From Chaetorhynchus papuensis (lineage: Eukaryota > Chordata > Aves > Passeriformes > Rhipiduridae): a stretch of DNA of 64,000 bases. The notes beneath the pieces are model-generated. The model saw only the letters and a program-made list of their open reading frames with translations. It searched no databases and was not told where the DNA came from. A program made the translations under genes and the position numbers. Location: NCBI GenBank assembly GCA_013396525.1, contig VWYX01000343.1:248001-312000 (forward strand). Direction: 5' to 3'. This document shows positions 53,801-59,639 of the stretch, piece after piece. The stretch's first letter is position 1, and each line of letters begins with the position of its first letter.

Positions 53801-55775
53801 GTATTTGCAGCACCAGAAGGAAAGGAATATTACTCCTGTCTCTGGGATTCAACACCTGATTTCAGAAGATGAAATAATTTAAAAAAAGCATCAGGAAATT
53901 ATGTTGTGGAATGGAAAGCACGACACCCCCATTATGTCAAGCACTTAAAAATCAGATGTAAAAAAATTTAGCAAACACTTGGGAACAGGAACTTTTGTAT
54001 TAACAGACAAATGAGTAGGGAATATTAGGCCAGGACAATCACGAAGGATCACATTCCCAGAGCAGTCTCCAAGTCTCCAGTGATCTTAGGAGACTTGCAT
54101 AACTCCACTTGATCTTCATTCATGGTAAGGTTAGGAGTTCTTCCAGCAGCAGTAAAATTCTGCACTGGAAGAAAATGTCCAGAAACAACAGGGATTATCT
54201 TTCCTACTCCTGACTTCTGACCTGACCTTCACAGGTAGGATGTTTAAAAAAAACCAGACCCTTAGGTAATAGGAACAGGCATCAGTCCACCAAAAAAAGT
54301 TGTGTGTCAAATAAATACTTGCAGTTTTTGTCACTATACTTGTAGTTCTAATGATCTTCTGTTTATTTAACTTCTTTGTGCCAAAATTTGGTTCTCTCCT
54401 GTCCAGACCTCTCTCATGCACTGTCATTCATCAGCTCAAGAAAAAGATTTTCACCTCGTGCAAGAGATCTGCCTCCAGTCAATAAACAATATATTATATT
54501 TCAGTCACCATTCAGATATAAATTTCTTAATTCTAAGACCTGGTTTCAGTTTGTTTCCTTAATTAATTACCTGTAATACAGCATTATATATTTCTCATCT
54601 GTACCTATAGCATTTTTTAGTGATAACTAATCTCTAGCTTTTTCTCCTACTGAAGTAACTACCTGGGGCTTTGGCTTTTAGATGCTGAAGTGTCAGTGAT
54701 CTATGGCAGTGTCAATTAAAAAGGAAAAAAACAATCTGAGTAACATTAAAGTCTTCATGTGTGGTATCTATTTCCCAGCAATACTTTCTAATGCTCCTAT
54801 CACACAGTTATCTAGAGGTCATTTACATAACAAATTCCAACTATTTCTGTAAGACAGTAAAAAAACTTTTTACATAAATATCATATTTCCTAATGGCAAA
54901 GTAATATGTGAAGCTTTTTCACTTTTCTCAAAATTACATACAAACTCTTAAATCAGTGTTCTCTCTCACTAGTTAAATGTGAGTTTATGCCTTCCAGAGA
55001 TGCTGAGGAATTTGGCTCTGTTACAAGAACGTATGATCTGAAGTTACAAAAAGACTTTTCACTGGAAGTCCATAAAGACTGGACTGGTAAAACTAAACAC
55101 TTAACTCAAGAGATTAGAAAATCTCAAATTGTTCAGACTCTTACCAGGAAAAATCTCTGTGCAGTGGAACAAGCATCACATCTATGTCTTTGTACTCACA
55201 GCATGCCTGGCACATTCCTGATATGTCCACAGTGACACATATATCTATCCTAATTGTAAAAACATGCAGTATTCTGAATTTCTTTAAAGTACTTTCTGTT
55301 AATTATTACACTCTGAAGATATATTGAGAAAACAAGCATGATAGGCTGCCTTAGAGCAGGAGAACGAATGTATTTATTTCCCCTTATCCAGAATGAATGG
55401 GAATTTAAGCTCCTAACTCACAGCAGCTTTCCTGTATGAAATGATGAACGGTAAACAGCAGAGAAAATGAAGATCTGAAACGGCAAACCCTCTTTCCATA
55501 CTAGGAAAGCAGATCTTAAAATTCACACTTACTCTTGAGTTATAAACATGATTTGGAGAAGCCTTACCTTCTATGATCTGAGCTGCTGCACCAGCATGGA
55601 TTGACAAGCCAAAGAGCAGTAGCGACAAGTCCCAGGTCCACCAGGCAAGCCTGGAACAGGTGTGCCAAAAAAAGGGGGGTGGGGGAAGAATGAGACCAAA
55701 GACTGTAATACAGAAACACATGGGGAAAAAAGAAAAAGTAAAATTTAGAAGCAAGAATTCTTACCATGAGAGCAT
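5219..55775 (-). CDS. COL15A1: COL15A1-like collagen XV alpha-1 chain gene, 5' part (10 coding exons, partial)
   Basis: Coding exons in transcript order are 55775-55765, 55650-55568, 18110-17563, 14659-14585, 14166-14074, 11723-~11564, 10325-10228, 8319-8191, 7617-7591 and 5281-5219. They give a signal peptide, a TSPN domain with two cysteines (residues about 177 and 233), an acidic Ser-Gly-rich linker and the beginning of a Gly-X-Y triple helix. This order is that of the multiplexin collagens XV and XVIII. Motifs such as GHLDLTELIGVPLP, LFAITDAFQK, YYTEPGSH and GNAGATGLE agree with my memory of COL15A1 rather than COL18A1. Collagen XV is a secreted basement-membrane chondroitin sulfate proteoglycan, and the chain trimerises outside this segment. 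The rest of the helix and the C-terminal endostatin-like domain are off the window. The paralogue call is from recall, not from a search. Confidence 0.9.
5282..7590 (-). other. COL15A1 intron 9
   Basis: A 2.3-kb GT-AG intron between the 27-nt and 63-nt collagen exons. The part from 6.7 to 7.2 kb is purine-rich on the plus strand. Nothing else was recognised. Confidence 0.75.
7591..7617 (-). CDS. COL15A1: COL15A1 exon 9: 27-nt collagenous exon
   Basis: Nine codons, GIPGKNGLP, are bounded by TTATTTTAG and CCC|GTAAGT. Three perfect Gly-X-Y triplets and a length that is a multiple of nine bases are typical of collagen helix exons. Phase is 0-0, keeping the triplet register with exons 8 and 10. 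Confidence 0.88.
7618..8190 (-). other. COL15A1 intron 8
   Basis: A 573-base intron starting GTGAGT and ending ATTTTAG on the minus strand. No recognised element. The small reading frames in it have no family resemblance. Confidence 0.75.
8191..8319 (-). CDS. COL15A1: COL15A1 exon 8: end of linker and first Gly-X-Y repeats
   Basis: A 129-nt, 43-codon phase 0-0 exon with acceptor TTACTAAG and donor CCT|GTGAGT. It starts GQKGQEVEDG, continues through a second possible glycosaminoglycan site GGSGIG and acidic VENED, then enters true collagen repeats GPPGSPGKPGQLGQP. This resembles the human junction of a short imperfect collagen stretch, an interruption and the first helix block. The codon-aligned Gly start is typical of collagen exons. 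Confidence 0.88.
8320..10227 (-). other. COL15A1 intron 7
   Basis: A 1.9-kb intron containing a plus-strand CR1 fragment at about 9.3-9.65 kb. The remainder is AT-rich and unassigned. Confidence 0.7.
9325..9655 (+). mobile_element. CR1 LINE fragment, start of reverse transcriptase region
   Basis: The plus strand reads LSIIYQKSWESGEVPADWKI then IPAYKKG, followed by degenerate sequence corresponding to NYRPVSLTSVPGKxxE, a typical CR1 ORF2 stretch before the RT core. In-frame stops and base losses show it is inactive. Both ends are approximate. Confidence 0.82.
10228..10325 (-). CDS. COL15A1: COL15A1 exon 7: linker with glycosaminoglycan-type motif
   Basis: The exon is 98 nt, with acceptor TATATTCAG and donor GGA|GTAAGC. 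In the only useful frame it gives (A)VMETGQGNSESTPVTQK then MLREEDGSGAGVLPG. EEDGSGAG is an acidic-Ser-Gly-X-Gly motif of the kind used for chondroitin sulfate attachment, consistent with collagen XV being a proteoglycan. The other two frames either stop or give Cys/Trp-rich peptides unlike the family. Phase in is 1 and phase out is 0. Confidence 0.7.
10326..11563 (-). other. COL15A1 intron 6
   Basis: A 1.2-kb intron with a poly-T tract at 11183-11201. The phase mismatch at its boundaries means a small unrecognised exon may be hidden here. Confidence 0.55.
11564..11723 (-). CDS. COL15A1: COL15A1 exon 6: acidic linker, 3' end uncertain
   Basis: The acceptor is excellent (long T-run then CAG at 11724-11726). 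The exon encodes PEDTLAEPVEAPPTILSYLE, then an acidic stretch ENDFSGNHRSEETSEA and KFKEQGTASG. The 3' end is ambiguous. GGG|GTAATT at 11559 gives phase 0, but the next recognised exon needs one leftover base. GGGG|GTGGGG at 11564 or CGG|GTTTTG at 11585 satisfy that, and I chose 11564. An unrecognised exon between 11.5 and 10.4 kb would also solve it. Ser-Gly in FSGN and ASG may carry glycosaminoglycan. Confidence 0.65.
11724..14073 (-). other. COL15A1 intron 5
   Basis: A 2.35-kb intron holding a plus-strand CR1 copy at 12.39-12.93 kb and possibly another old CR1-like piece near 13.43-13.53 kb (GGCACAAAAAGGGAGG followed by a degenerate ATGACCTGATAGG). The rest is unassigned. Confidence 0.65.
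12385..12925 (+). mobile_element. CR1 LINE 3' fragment with internal deletion
   Basis: The order on the plus strand is an AAGTGCACATCCTGCATCC-type segment (end of RT domain), then a jump to ATCTTATCAATGTGTAGAAG, AATGGACACACATTAAAAT, GTGGAGTCTCCATTCTCG and a terminal CTGTGATTCTGTG. This is the standard order of the CR1 3' end, including the characteristic ATTCTGTG terminus. A large part between the first two segments is missing. Confidence 0.82.
14074..14166 (-). CDS. COL15A1: COL15A1 exon 5: acidic Ser-Gly linker
   Basis: A 93-nt, 31-codon phase 0-0 exon with acceptor TTTTGCACAG and donor GGG|GTAAAT. It encodes ASGDSSGNGSIREHDVSEAQ then EALGSSRLPIG. The sequence is low in hydrophobic residues and contains Ser-Gly pairs, as expected for the non-collagenous linker between the TSPN domain and the triple helix. 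No domain is recognisable. The call rests on splice sites, phase and position in the series. Confidence 0.78.
14167..14584 (-). other. COL15A1 intron 4
   Basis: A 418-base intron with an A-run/T-run pair near 14.25-14.28 kb. No other element was recognised. Confidence 0.8.
14585..14659 (-). CDS. COL15A1: COL15A1 exon 4: end of TSPN domain
   Basis: This is a 75-nt, 25-codon phase 0-0 exon with acceptor CATGTAG and donor TAT|GTAAGT. It encodes GSIQHLTIKSDPRATEDHCE followed by acidic DDDPY. The HLTI strand, the DPR turn and the single cysteine (residue about 233) match the C-terminal strand of TSPN domains, where this cysteine pairs with the one in MDCEEYQ of exon 3. The pairing is family knowledge and was not tested here. 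Confidence 0.92.
14660..17562 (-). other. COL15A1 intron 3
   Basis: A 2.9-kb intron starting with a consensus GTAAGT. It includes an AT dinucleotide-rich stretch at about 14.85-14.89 kb and a plus-strand promoter-like cluster at about 16.46-16.52 kb. Otherwise unassigned. Confidence 0.75.
16461..16518 (+). promoter_or_regulatory. Promoter-like cluster: CCAAT (reverse), E-box, TATA
   Basis: ATTGG at 16461, CACGTG at 16489-16494 and TATAAAAG at 16511-16518 lie in the order and spacing of a simple RNA polymerase II promoter on the plus strand. No downstream coding exon is visible. It may be chance, part of an old retroelement, or an antisense transcript start in intron 3. Confidence 0.25.
17563..18110 (-). 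CDS. COL15A1: COL15A1 exon 3: TSPN (laminin-G-like) domain
   Basis: This 548-nt exon is bounded by CTCCTGCACAG and a consensus GTAAGT donor. It encodes residues 32-214 of the predicted chain, starting ERGSKGHLDLTELIGVPLP and ending GNAGATGLEKFT. Features of the family visible here are FVTGYGGFPAYSFGP, FYRDFAVVVTVKP, GVLFAITDAFQK, YYTEPGSH, RWNRFTV, the cysteine in MDCEEYQ (residue about 177) and ALAFES-like ALFMD/LAFES strands. The reading frame is open throughout, so the gene looks intact. The domain is the N-terminal globular part of collagen XV outside the triple helix. Confidence 0.95.
19385..19535 (-). mobile_element. CR1 LINE 3' end fragment
   Basis: The plus strand begins AATCATAGAATCATAAATG and continues with AAGGCCTCCAAGATC, AGTCCAACTGTTAACCCAG and ACCATGTCCC, the reverse complement of the CR1 3' terminus (GATTCTATGATT end). 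Only about 150 bases are present, consistent with 5' truncation. Confidence 0.88.
20350..21385. other. Unassigned intron 2 sequence
   Basis: No exon, RNA gene or recognisable repeat. Short reading frames appear random. Confidence 0.5.
21393..21765 (-). mobile_element. CR1 LINE 3' fragment
   Basis: The plus strand begins CACAGAATGATTGAATTC and continues TTGGAAGGGACCTTAAAAG, AACACTTCCAGGGATGGGG, GGCAACCTGTGCCAGGGC and TCTAAACTGACCC. This is the reverse complement of the last part of a CR1 element, the most common form in birds. Similarity to the copy at 37.85 kb is obvious. Confidence 0.92.
21900..23500. other. Unassigned intron 2 sequence
   Basis: A poly-A tract at about 22.19 kb is the only simple feature. 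No exon was recognised. Confidence 0.5.
23733..23746 (-). promoter_or_regulatory. CTCF-like binding motif
   Basis: The minus strand reads CCAGTAGAGGGCAG, agreeing at every position with the degenerate CTCF core CCASYAGRKGGCRS. The preceding 180 bases contain more CpG than the surrounding intron. It is a motif match only. Occupancy and tissue are unknown. Confidence 0.5.
23801..23930. other. Assembly gap (130 N)
   Basis: The gap is followed immediately by a run of 15 T, so a homopolymer probably broke the assembly. Confidence 0.99.
24060..27940. other. Unassigned intron 2 sequence with T/G-rich tract
   Basis: A T/G-rich low-complexity stretch lies at about 26.13-26.21 kb (TTTTGTTTT and GGTGGTGGTG). 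Poly-A is at about 25.16 kb. No exon or mobile element was recognised with confidence. Confidence 0.5.
27948..28110 (+). mobile_element. Possible retroelement LTR-like block
   Basis: Within AT-rich intron sequence this block has a cluster of CpG sites, TATAAAAACC at about 28.04 kb, a nearby AATTATTAAAACTCGG that could serve as a degenerate polyadenylation region, and GGACTCCCGTGG. It begins with TG and has a CA near its end. These are LTR-like properties, but I found no target duplication or internal retroviral sequence, so the call is weak. Confidence 0.25.
28130..32210. other. Unassigned intron 2 sequence
   Basis: AT-rich sequence without a recognisable exon, RNA gene or mobile element. 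Short TA repeats occur near 32.02 kb. Confidence 0.5.
32220..32512 (+). mobile_element. CR1 LINE 3' fragment
   Basis: The plus strand shows GGATGGAGCCAAACTCTTTT, CAGTGGTGCCTGTGGACTGG, GATGGGCACAAACTGAAAC and GATGACTTCCAGAGGTCC in the standard CR1 order. The remaining sequence is diverged and the terminal ATTCT repeat is degraded. Confidence 0.88.
32515..37845. other. Unassigned intron 2 sequence
   Basis: A poly-T tract at about 32.97 kb and very AT-rich stretches at 33.6-33.7 kb are the only simple features. No exon was recognised. Confidence 0.5.
37850..38330 (-). mobile_element. CR1 LINE 3' fragment
   Basis: The plus strand starts AATAGAATCATAAAATGG and includes CCCTGCCATGAGCAGGGACA, CCTTCCACTAGACCAGGTTG, CTTCCAGGGATGGGGC, TCTTCTCCAGGCTGAACAGC and TCATCATCTTCATGGCCCTC. 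All of these are characteristic of reverse-complement CR1 3' sequence. It is the longest clear 3' copy in the window. Confidence 0.95.
41831..41900. repeat. (ATC)n microsatellite
   Basis: About 46 bases of pure ATC/TCA trinucleotide are followed by imperfect ACC ATC AAC units. The poly-Asp reading on the minus strand is a by-product and not coding. Confidence 0.97.
44463..44590 (+). repeat. Long interrupted purine (A/G) tract
   Basis: About 125 bases are almost only A and G, with only a few T or C interruptions. Such tracts can adopt triplex (H-DNA) structures and are also common as neutral low-complexity sequence. Confidence 0.85.
44880..45075 (-). mobile_element. Diverged CR1 LINE 3' fragment
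   Basis: The plus strand shows AATGGAGATCCCACAAACTC, TAACTGTTGCTGTGGAGAAG and CCTCTAAGAAGAGTCTGCCT, corresponding to the reverse complement of the CR1 untranslated 3' part (TGGAGACTCCACAACCTC, GGTGAAAAAGTTTTTCC, AAGAAGAGCCTGGCTCC). It is old and diverged. Confidence 0.65.
45168..45218. repeat. Two-copy tandem duplication, period 28
   Basis: AGTAATAGAATATTGGACAG occurs at 45168 and again at 45196 without differences, separated by eight bases. The lack of divergence suggests a recent replication slip. Confidence 0.9.
45220..48040. other. Mostly unassigned intron 2 sequence
   Basis: Apart from the possible protease relic near 47.1-47.3 kb nothing is recognised. Confidence 0.5.
47075..47311 (+). 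pseudogene. Possible decayed chymotrypsin-fold serine protease exon (granzyme-like)
   Basis: An acceptor-like tract GCTTGTTTTTTTACAG ends at 47101. The frame continuing from it encodes KGQHYCGAFITDEWFLLT followed by KSRAVLVW. This resembles the segment of granzyme or complement factor D-type proteases around the first catalytic exon (pattern G-H-x-C-G-G-x-L-I-x-x-x-W-V-L-T-A-A-H-C). The essential AAHC with the catalytic His is missing, the spacing between CG and W is one residue short, and no good donor follows. It is at best a relic and could be chance similarity. Confidence 0.22.
48050..49135 (-). mobile_element. CR1 LINE ORF2 fragment, about 1.1 kb
   Basis: Read on the minus strand this runs from the linker between endonuclease and reverse transcriptase into the RT domain. 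It includes SNVTPIFKKG-like coding, HPRGLIKLAD-like sequence and the SVPGK-type motif, all with stops and frameshifts. On the plus strand CAATTCACCTCACTGCTCAC and ATGTTACAGGAGACAGAGCT match the reverse complement of the RT core. It is an old, inactive copy and the largest in the window. Confidence 0.82.
49140..55560. other. Unassigned intron 2 sequence
   Basis: No exon, RNA gene or mobile element recognised. This is the 5' part of the first large intron, where enhancers are often found, but none can be named from sequence. Confidence 0.5.
55568..55650 (-). CDS. COL15A1: COL15A1 exon 2: signal peptide
   Basis: This 83-nt exon follows a very strong polypyrimidine tract (CCCCCACCCCCC then T-run, then TTCCAG) and ends GAAG|GTAAGG. 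It encodes the hydrophobic core WDLSLLLFGLSIHAG followed by AAAQIIE, so signal cleavage is likely after one of the Ala residues near 25-27. Phase in is 2 and phase out is 1, matching exon 1 and exon 3. It acts as the endoplasmic reticulum targeting signal of the secreted chain. Confidence 0.8.
55651..55764 (-). other. COL15A1 intron 1 (114 bases)
   Basis: A very short GT-AG intron (GTAAGA to TTCCAG) separates the start codon from the rest of the signal peptide. Its 3' part is nearly pure pyrimidine on the minus strand. Confidence 0.75.
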
Positions 55776-55995
55776 TTTTTGAAAGTCAGTTGAAAGAACT
55801 TAAGTGAGGAAGAAGTGCAGTGCACATGAGTTTTATGCTTATGAAAATAAGAAGTTAATAAAAACTGGAGCCTGCTGTTTCTCCTCCAACGTTCAGACAC
55901 AAGTGGAACAAAGGCAGCACTCAGGCTCTCTGTGTGACTCACTGCAATTCACTGCTCCAGCTCTGAAATCTGACTCCGTGTAGACTTTCCTGTCA
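55765..55995 (-). CDS. COL15A1: COL15A1 exon 1: 5'UTR and first 11 coding bases
   Basis: Only 55765-55775 is coding (Met-Leu-Ser plus two bases of a Trp codon). The donor is ATG|GTAAGA, with the intron starting at 55764. Joining to exon 2 at 55650 completes TGG and continues the frame as MLSWLAWWTWDL, a good signal-peptide start. The ATG has A at -3, a favourable Kozak context. The 5' end of the UTR is a guess, placed about 30 bases downstream of a TATA-like sequence. The 5'UTR contains a short upstream ORF, listed separately. Human COL15A1, as I remember it, also begins with a short hydrophobic leader, but the residues are not conserved. Confidence 0.75.
55786..55827 (-). other. Short upstream ORF in the COL15A1 5'UTR
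   Basis: On the minus strand an ATG at 55827-55825 opens a 13-codon ORF (MCTALLPHLSSFN) ending in TGA at 55788-55786. That leaves 10 bases before the COL15A1 start codon at 55775. It is inside the inferred exon 1 UTR and in a different frame. Such an arrangement could reduce initiation at the main ATG. That is an inference and depends on the transcript starting upstream of 55827. Confidence 0.5.
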
Positions 55996-56170
55996 GACCA
56001 CTGCCGAAAACTTCCTACTGTATTTATGGATGGGCGCCCCTTACTGCTGTGCACCATCCCGGCGCTGTCATTTTCCAGCCCTGTCTTTAACTGCTGCGTC
56101 CCCTGACAGGCGGTAGCACGGCTTCTCCAGCTTCCCTTCCCGCCGCTCCCGCCTGCTCACAACCTCCACT
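55985..56170 (-). promoter_or_regulatory. Likely COL15A1 promoter region
   Basis: The 180 bases upstream of exon 1 are clearly richer in G+C and CpG than the surroundings (GC-box-like stretches at about 56100-56155). On the minus strand CATAAATA at 56028-56021 could act as a weak TATA element. A palindromic GGGCGCCC sits near 56032. Downstream, an AP-1 consensus TGACTCA lies at 55935-55941. No transcription start can be proven from sequence alone. Confidence 0.5.
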
Positions 56171-56973
56171 TATCCCATAAAACACGACCTCCAACATCCT
56201 TCCATCCAGCATTACACAGGCAGTGGTACAAATTCTTACATGGAATGGGACATTTCTCAGGCCATTTTAGCCAAACTTCATCAGAACCAAGTTTTAAGAT
56301 ATGAGCAGGACAGAGCAGCAGTTAAATGGCAACAAATGCCTGGGATTCACCCCTGAACTGCCTTACAGATTTTCTGTCACCTACAGAGACATTTTGAAGT
56401 ACACCCTTTTCTCTGACAAGCTCTCTAAGTTCAATACTCATATTTACAGAGATTTACACCCTGGATGTAGTTTGAGAGTGTGTCTCTGCCTCAGCAGCTG
56501 TACATATACGTGTCTGCTATAGAGATCCTGTAGCTGAGCATTTCTAATAGTTTCCATTAGAAGTGTTATTTCACCCCTCCTCCTAACTCAATGAAAAGCA
56601 TTTTTTCCACTTGTAGTTCTTCAAAGCTAGTACTTGCTCGAGGAAGAAATTCTGCAAGGATATGCTTGAAACACTTCAGACAATTTTTAAGTAATGAGAT
56701 GTTTAACAAAGGCTGCAATTGTCAGTTTTTGACTGGGACAGGAGGGAGCTTGGAAAGCACTGCATATGGAAAGGGACCAGTGGGCTCTTGGTCGATCTAG
56801 ACTGAAAAGTGCTGAAGATCATTTTAGAAGAGGCAAAACTAAAAGTAGATTTACCTAGGAAGGGAAGTGGAAGACAGACAGGAGTAAAGTTTTTTTCAGT
56901 AATGAAAGAACAATCCCAATCAATAAACAGAATTAGGAAAAATTTTATTTCTCTCTGAATAAAATGCTTGAGT

Positions 56974-57080
56974 CTGGGGGGGGGTGTAGGGGTGGTTGTT
57001 TAGTTGGTTATTTTGGGGGAAGTTTGTTACTTGGTTATCTTAGTGGGTTTTTGTTGTTGCTGTTGTTAGGGGTTTTTGAC
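56974..57080 (+). repeat. G/T-rich low-complexity tract
   Basis: The plus strand has a run of GGGGGGGG, GTAGGGGTGG, TTTTGGGGGAAG and GTTGTTGCTGTTGTTAGGGG. Several G-runs within about 100 bases could form a G-quadruplex, although the loops are long. Confidence 0.7.
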
Positions 57081-57724
57081 TGCTAGTTTATTTACTTATA
57101 TTTTATTAAATTAGGGAATACAGAGGTTAGGGCTTTAAAATCTAGAATCTTGATTCTACCCCAGATTCCCCTTTTTGGTTAGAAACCACAACAGGTCAGC
57201 TCTCCCTAGGTGTATTTTTAACTAAGCCACAGACTAGTATTATTTGCTATACACCTTCTCCATAAAGACAAGGAAGAAAGAGATCAAATTATCCTTTAAT
57301 CAAGTGTCTTATTATAAACACACACAATGTTTCATCTTCTTCAGAGGACCAAGGACCCCTCTTTTTCAGTCCCATAGTAGAATATCAGGGCTGAAAAAAG
57401 GTTCCATCATTCACCTTTTCTACTTGAGGCTGTCATCTCTTTCCTTTCTCTCTCCCTGAAATTTCTCCATTGTTACCTCCAGCCGCACTGCTTAGAGGAA
57501 CTGTGTTTGTAACATTTGGTCAAATCATGTACAAAAGCCATTTATTTTATGCCTTTATCTTGCACATTAGATATATGTTATCATAAGAGAAAATACTGAG
57601 TTTTTAAGCATTCATGGAAAACGTATTGATATACAGCTGGGCTCACTTTTCCATTTTTTTCAGGTAAAATTTAGCAATAGCTACCAAGAGCCATTATTAG
57701 TCCTGTCAAACTATTTTTTAACTC

Positions 57725-57751
57725 AGATCCTTCCTTTGATAGGAAGGATCT
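57725..57751. repeat. Perfect 10-bp inverted repeat (hairpin)
   Basis: AGATCCTTCC at 57725-57734 and GGAAGGATCT at 57742-57751 are exact reverse complements around a 7-base loop. There is no T-run or gene context suggesting a function. Confidence 0.85.
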
Positions 57752-58854
57752 TTCCTTCCTTTCTGTCTCTTTATCCACAAAATGTCAGCAGTTTACCTGC
57801 ATAATCATTCCTGTTGCGATGGAGTTTCTATCCAGTATATATGACCACAACATATGTCTGCCTTGGTATCTTACAGTAGGCTAACATACTTAAGAGATAA
57901 ATGTAGAAGCAGCCTCCAGATTTATGAAATTTGTAATGATTTTTACAGTACATGCAGCAAAGACTTAATTTTTGGATGGATTTCCATAGAAATGAAGGAA
58001 GTAATATACTATTCATGCAGATGATCTTCTTGAAATGCTGCTGACAGTGTCTTTAGTTTCTGCTGGACATTTTAACATGGATATCTGGCCAATGCTCAAC
58101 ATTTTTATCCAATACTGGATAAAAGAAAACAAGACAGAGCATGTTCTTGACCTCTGCAGTCCATTAGTTTTGAATGGAGAGCCATGGAGGAATCCCAAAA
58201 TACAGTTTATTGCCCCCACTCCTGTAGGTCACTGGGATTTCTTGAGTCTCTAGTGCTCATTTGTAAACCAAAGAATTACTGAATTATGGGCTCTCTGTAT
58301 CTGCTATATCCATCTATCCGTGTACATCTTGCTCCCCACAATGGCAGTGACATTTGTACACATCCACTCAGTTTTAACCTTGCTGTTTGTCTCCTCTTCT
58401 TCAAACACAGCAGGACTCCTTCAAATTAGGACATCTGTGCTTTCCTTCAGTACTGTGTCCAGCTGTCTTCAGCTAAGCTGAAGTTTTCCTTCTTGTTAAA
58501 AATCTCCATTTTCCAGGCAGAAGTTTTGTTTACTTTCTCTAACTCCATCAACTGATTACACTCCTTAAGACTCCAAATGGCAGGCCACAATTCTGCTTTT
58601 GCAGTTCTTATCCGTTCACTGAGTTGGTCTGGCTGGCTGCTCTTATATTTCTCGTTAGAGGGTTTTTTTCTTTCCGGCTGACTGCAACACAAATTTCATA
58701 GCTGCACATTTCTATTCTCTACAATTTGTGCAAAGTTAGTGTTAGAGAAGCAGTCTGGACCAAGGCCTGAGTGAGTTAAGAACCACTCTAGAAAAGAGTA
58801 AAAGATTTCTCTTTTGCTTAGACTTCCTGAGCATGTACAAATAGTTGACATTTA

Positions 58855-59340
58855 CAATATCCTCTGGCAAGGAGGTCCACGGCTCAGTTATGCATTTCAT
58901 AAAGAAATCGCTGCTTCTTTGTTTTCAGTTTAGGTCCTGCTGATGTTCTTCAATGTCTCTGAGTTCTTATACTAGATAGGGTTCACCAATTTGGTGCCCA
59001 TTTTCTTTTCTCCATGTCTTTTGTGATTTCAGAAGCTTCTTTTATATATCCTTTCCACTTAGTCTTCTTTCTGTACTAAGTGTGAACTTACTTGGTCACT
59101 TCTTGTACTGCAACCATTCCACACCTCTAGTTATCCTTTTAGTCTTTCTCAGGGTTTCTGTGTTCCAGGACATAGTTTTTGATCTTTGGTGGAGTCAGGA
59201 GAATCATAACTGCACATGATGCAGGTAATTCCAAGGGTTAGGGTTAGGTTTTGGGTCAGGGTTTGGTTAGGGTTAGGATACATAGTTATTTCCTCTGTCC
59301 TTTTTCTTGTGAGGAAAACAACTGATATACTTTCTTGACT
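58855..59340 (-). mobile_element. Old CR1 LINE 3' fragment interrupted by a telomeric block
   Basis: The plus strand shows ATCCTCTGGCAAGGAGGTCC, GTTATGCATTTCATAAAGAA, TTCTTATACTAGATAGGGTT, AACCATTCCACACCTCTAG and ATAACTGCACATGATGCAGG, resembling the reverse complement of the older CR1 subfamilies found in birds and other reptiles. The CR1-like order seems to resume after the TTAGGG block at 59235-59277. Ends are approximate. Confidence 0.6.
59235..59277 (+). repeat. Short interstitial telomeric repeat (TTAGGG-type)
   Basis: The 43-base block is built of GGGTTA units: GGGTTAGGGTTAGG, then variants TTTTGGGTCAGGGTTT, then GGTTAGGGTTAGG. It is the vertebrate telomere sequence in the G-rich orientation on the plus strand, with a few substituted or shortened units. 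Confidence 0.92.
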
Positions 59341-59639
59341 GTAGCCAAGATGATATCTTCATGGTACTGTCGAAAGTTTAGTAATTCATATCTAAGAGGT
59401 ATTTTTATGTGAATTAGGATTTCTCCTCTCTCTGAGTATATTTATAAATAATGGTAGAAATTAATGTATTGTTTGAGTTTATTCTCCATTTATTCCCTCT
59501 TAGAAGATCCATTTGGGATTTTTTACAACCTGTCCCATCCTTATTAAAAAACCCTCATCAGCAGTGTTCACTGCACAGTACTCACATTAACTGCCTTCCC
59601 TCACTGAAGCCCACAAGAAAGATGGAGAGAGACTACAAG

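Larger units (their letters stand above)
18111..55567 (-). other. COL15A1 intron 2 (about 37.5 kb)
   Basis: The intron starts GTAAGG at 55567 and ends TGCACAG at 18111. It holds several CR1 fragments, simple repeats, one assembly gap and many unassigned AT-rich stretches. The ORFs in it on both strands are short, lack family resemblance and look like chance. The one possible exception is a protease-like relic near 47.1-47.3 kb. Confidence 0.8.
56170..58850. other. Upstream intergenic sequence
   Basis: Sequence 5' of COL15A1 with no gene recognised. It contains the G/T-rich tract at about 56.97-57.08 kb and an inverted repeat at 57.73 kb. Confidence 0.5.

Noticed and set aside
55413..55767. 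Longer frame extending upstream of exon 2 through the pyrimidine tract
   Set aside because: The upstream residues are translation of a splice acceptor tract. A better start is provided by exon 1.
5219..55775. COL18A1 as the identity of the collagen gene
   Set aside because: The TSPN motifs recalled for COL18A1 differ at many positions (for example FAITDSAQ instead of FAITDAFQK), whereas those recalled for COL15A1 match closely.
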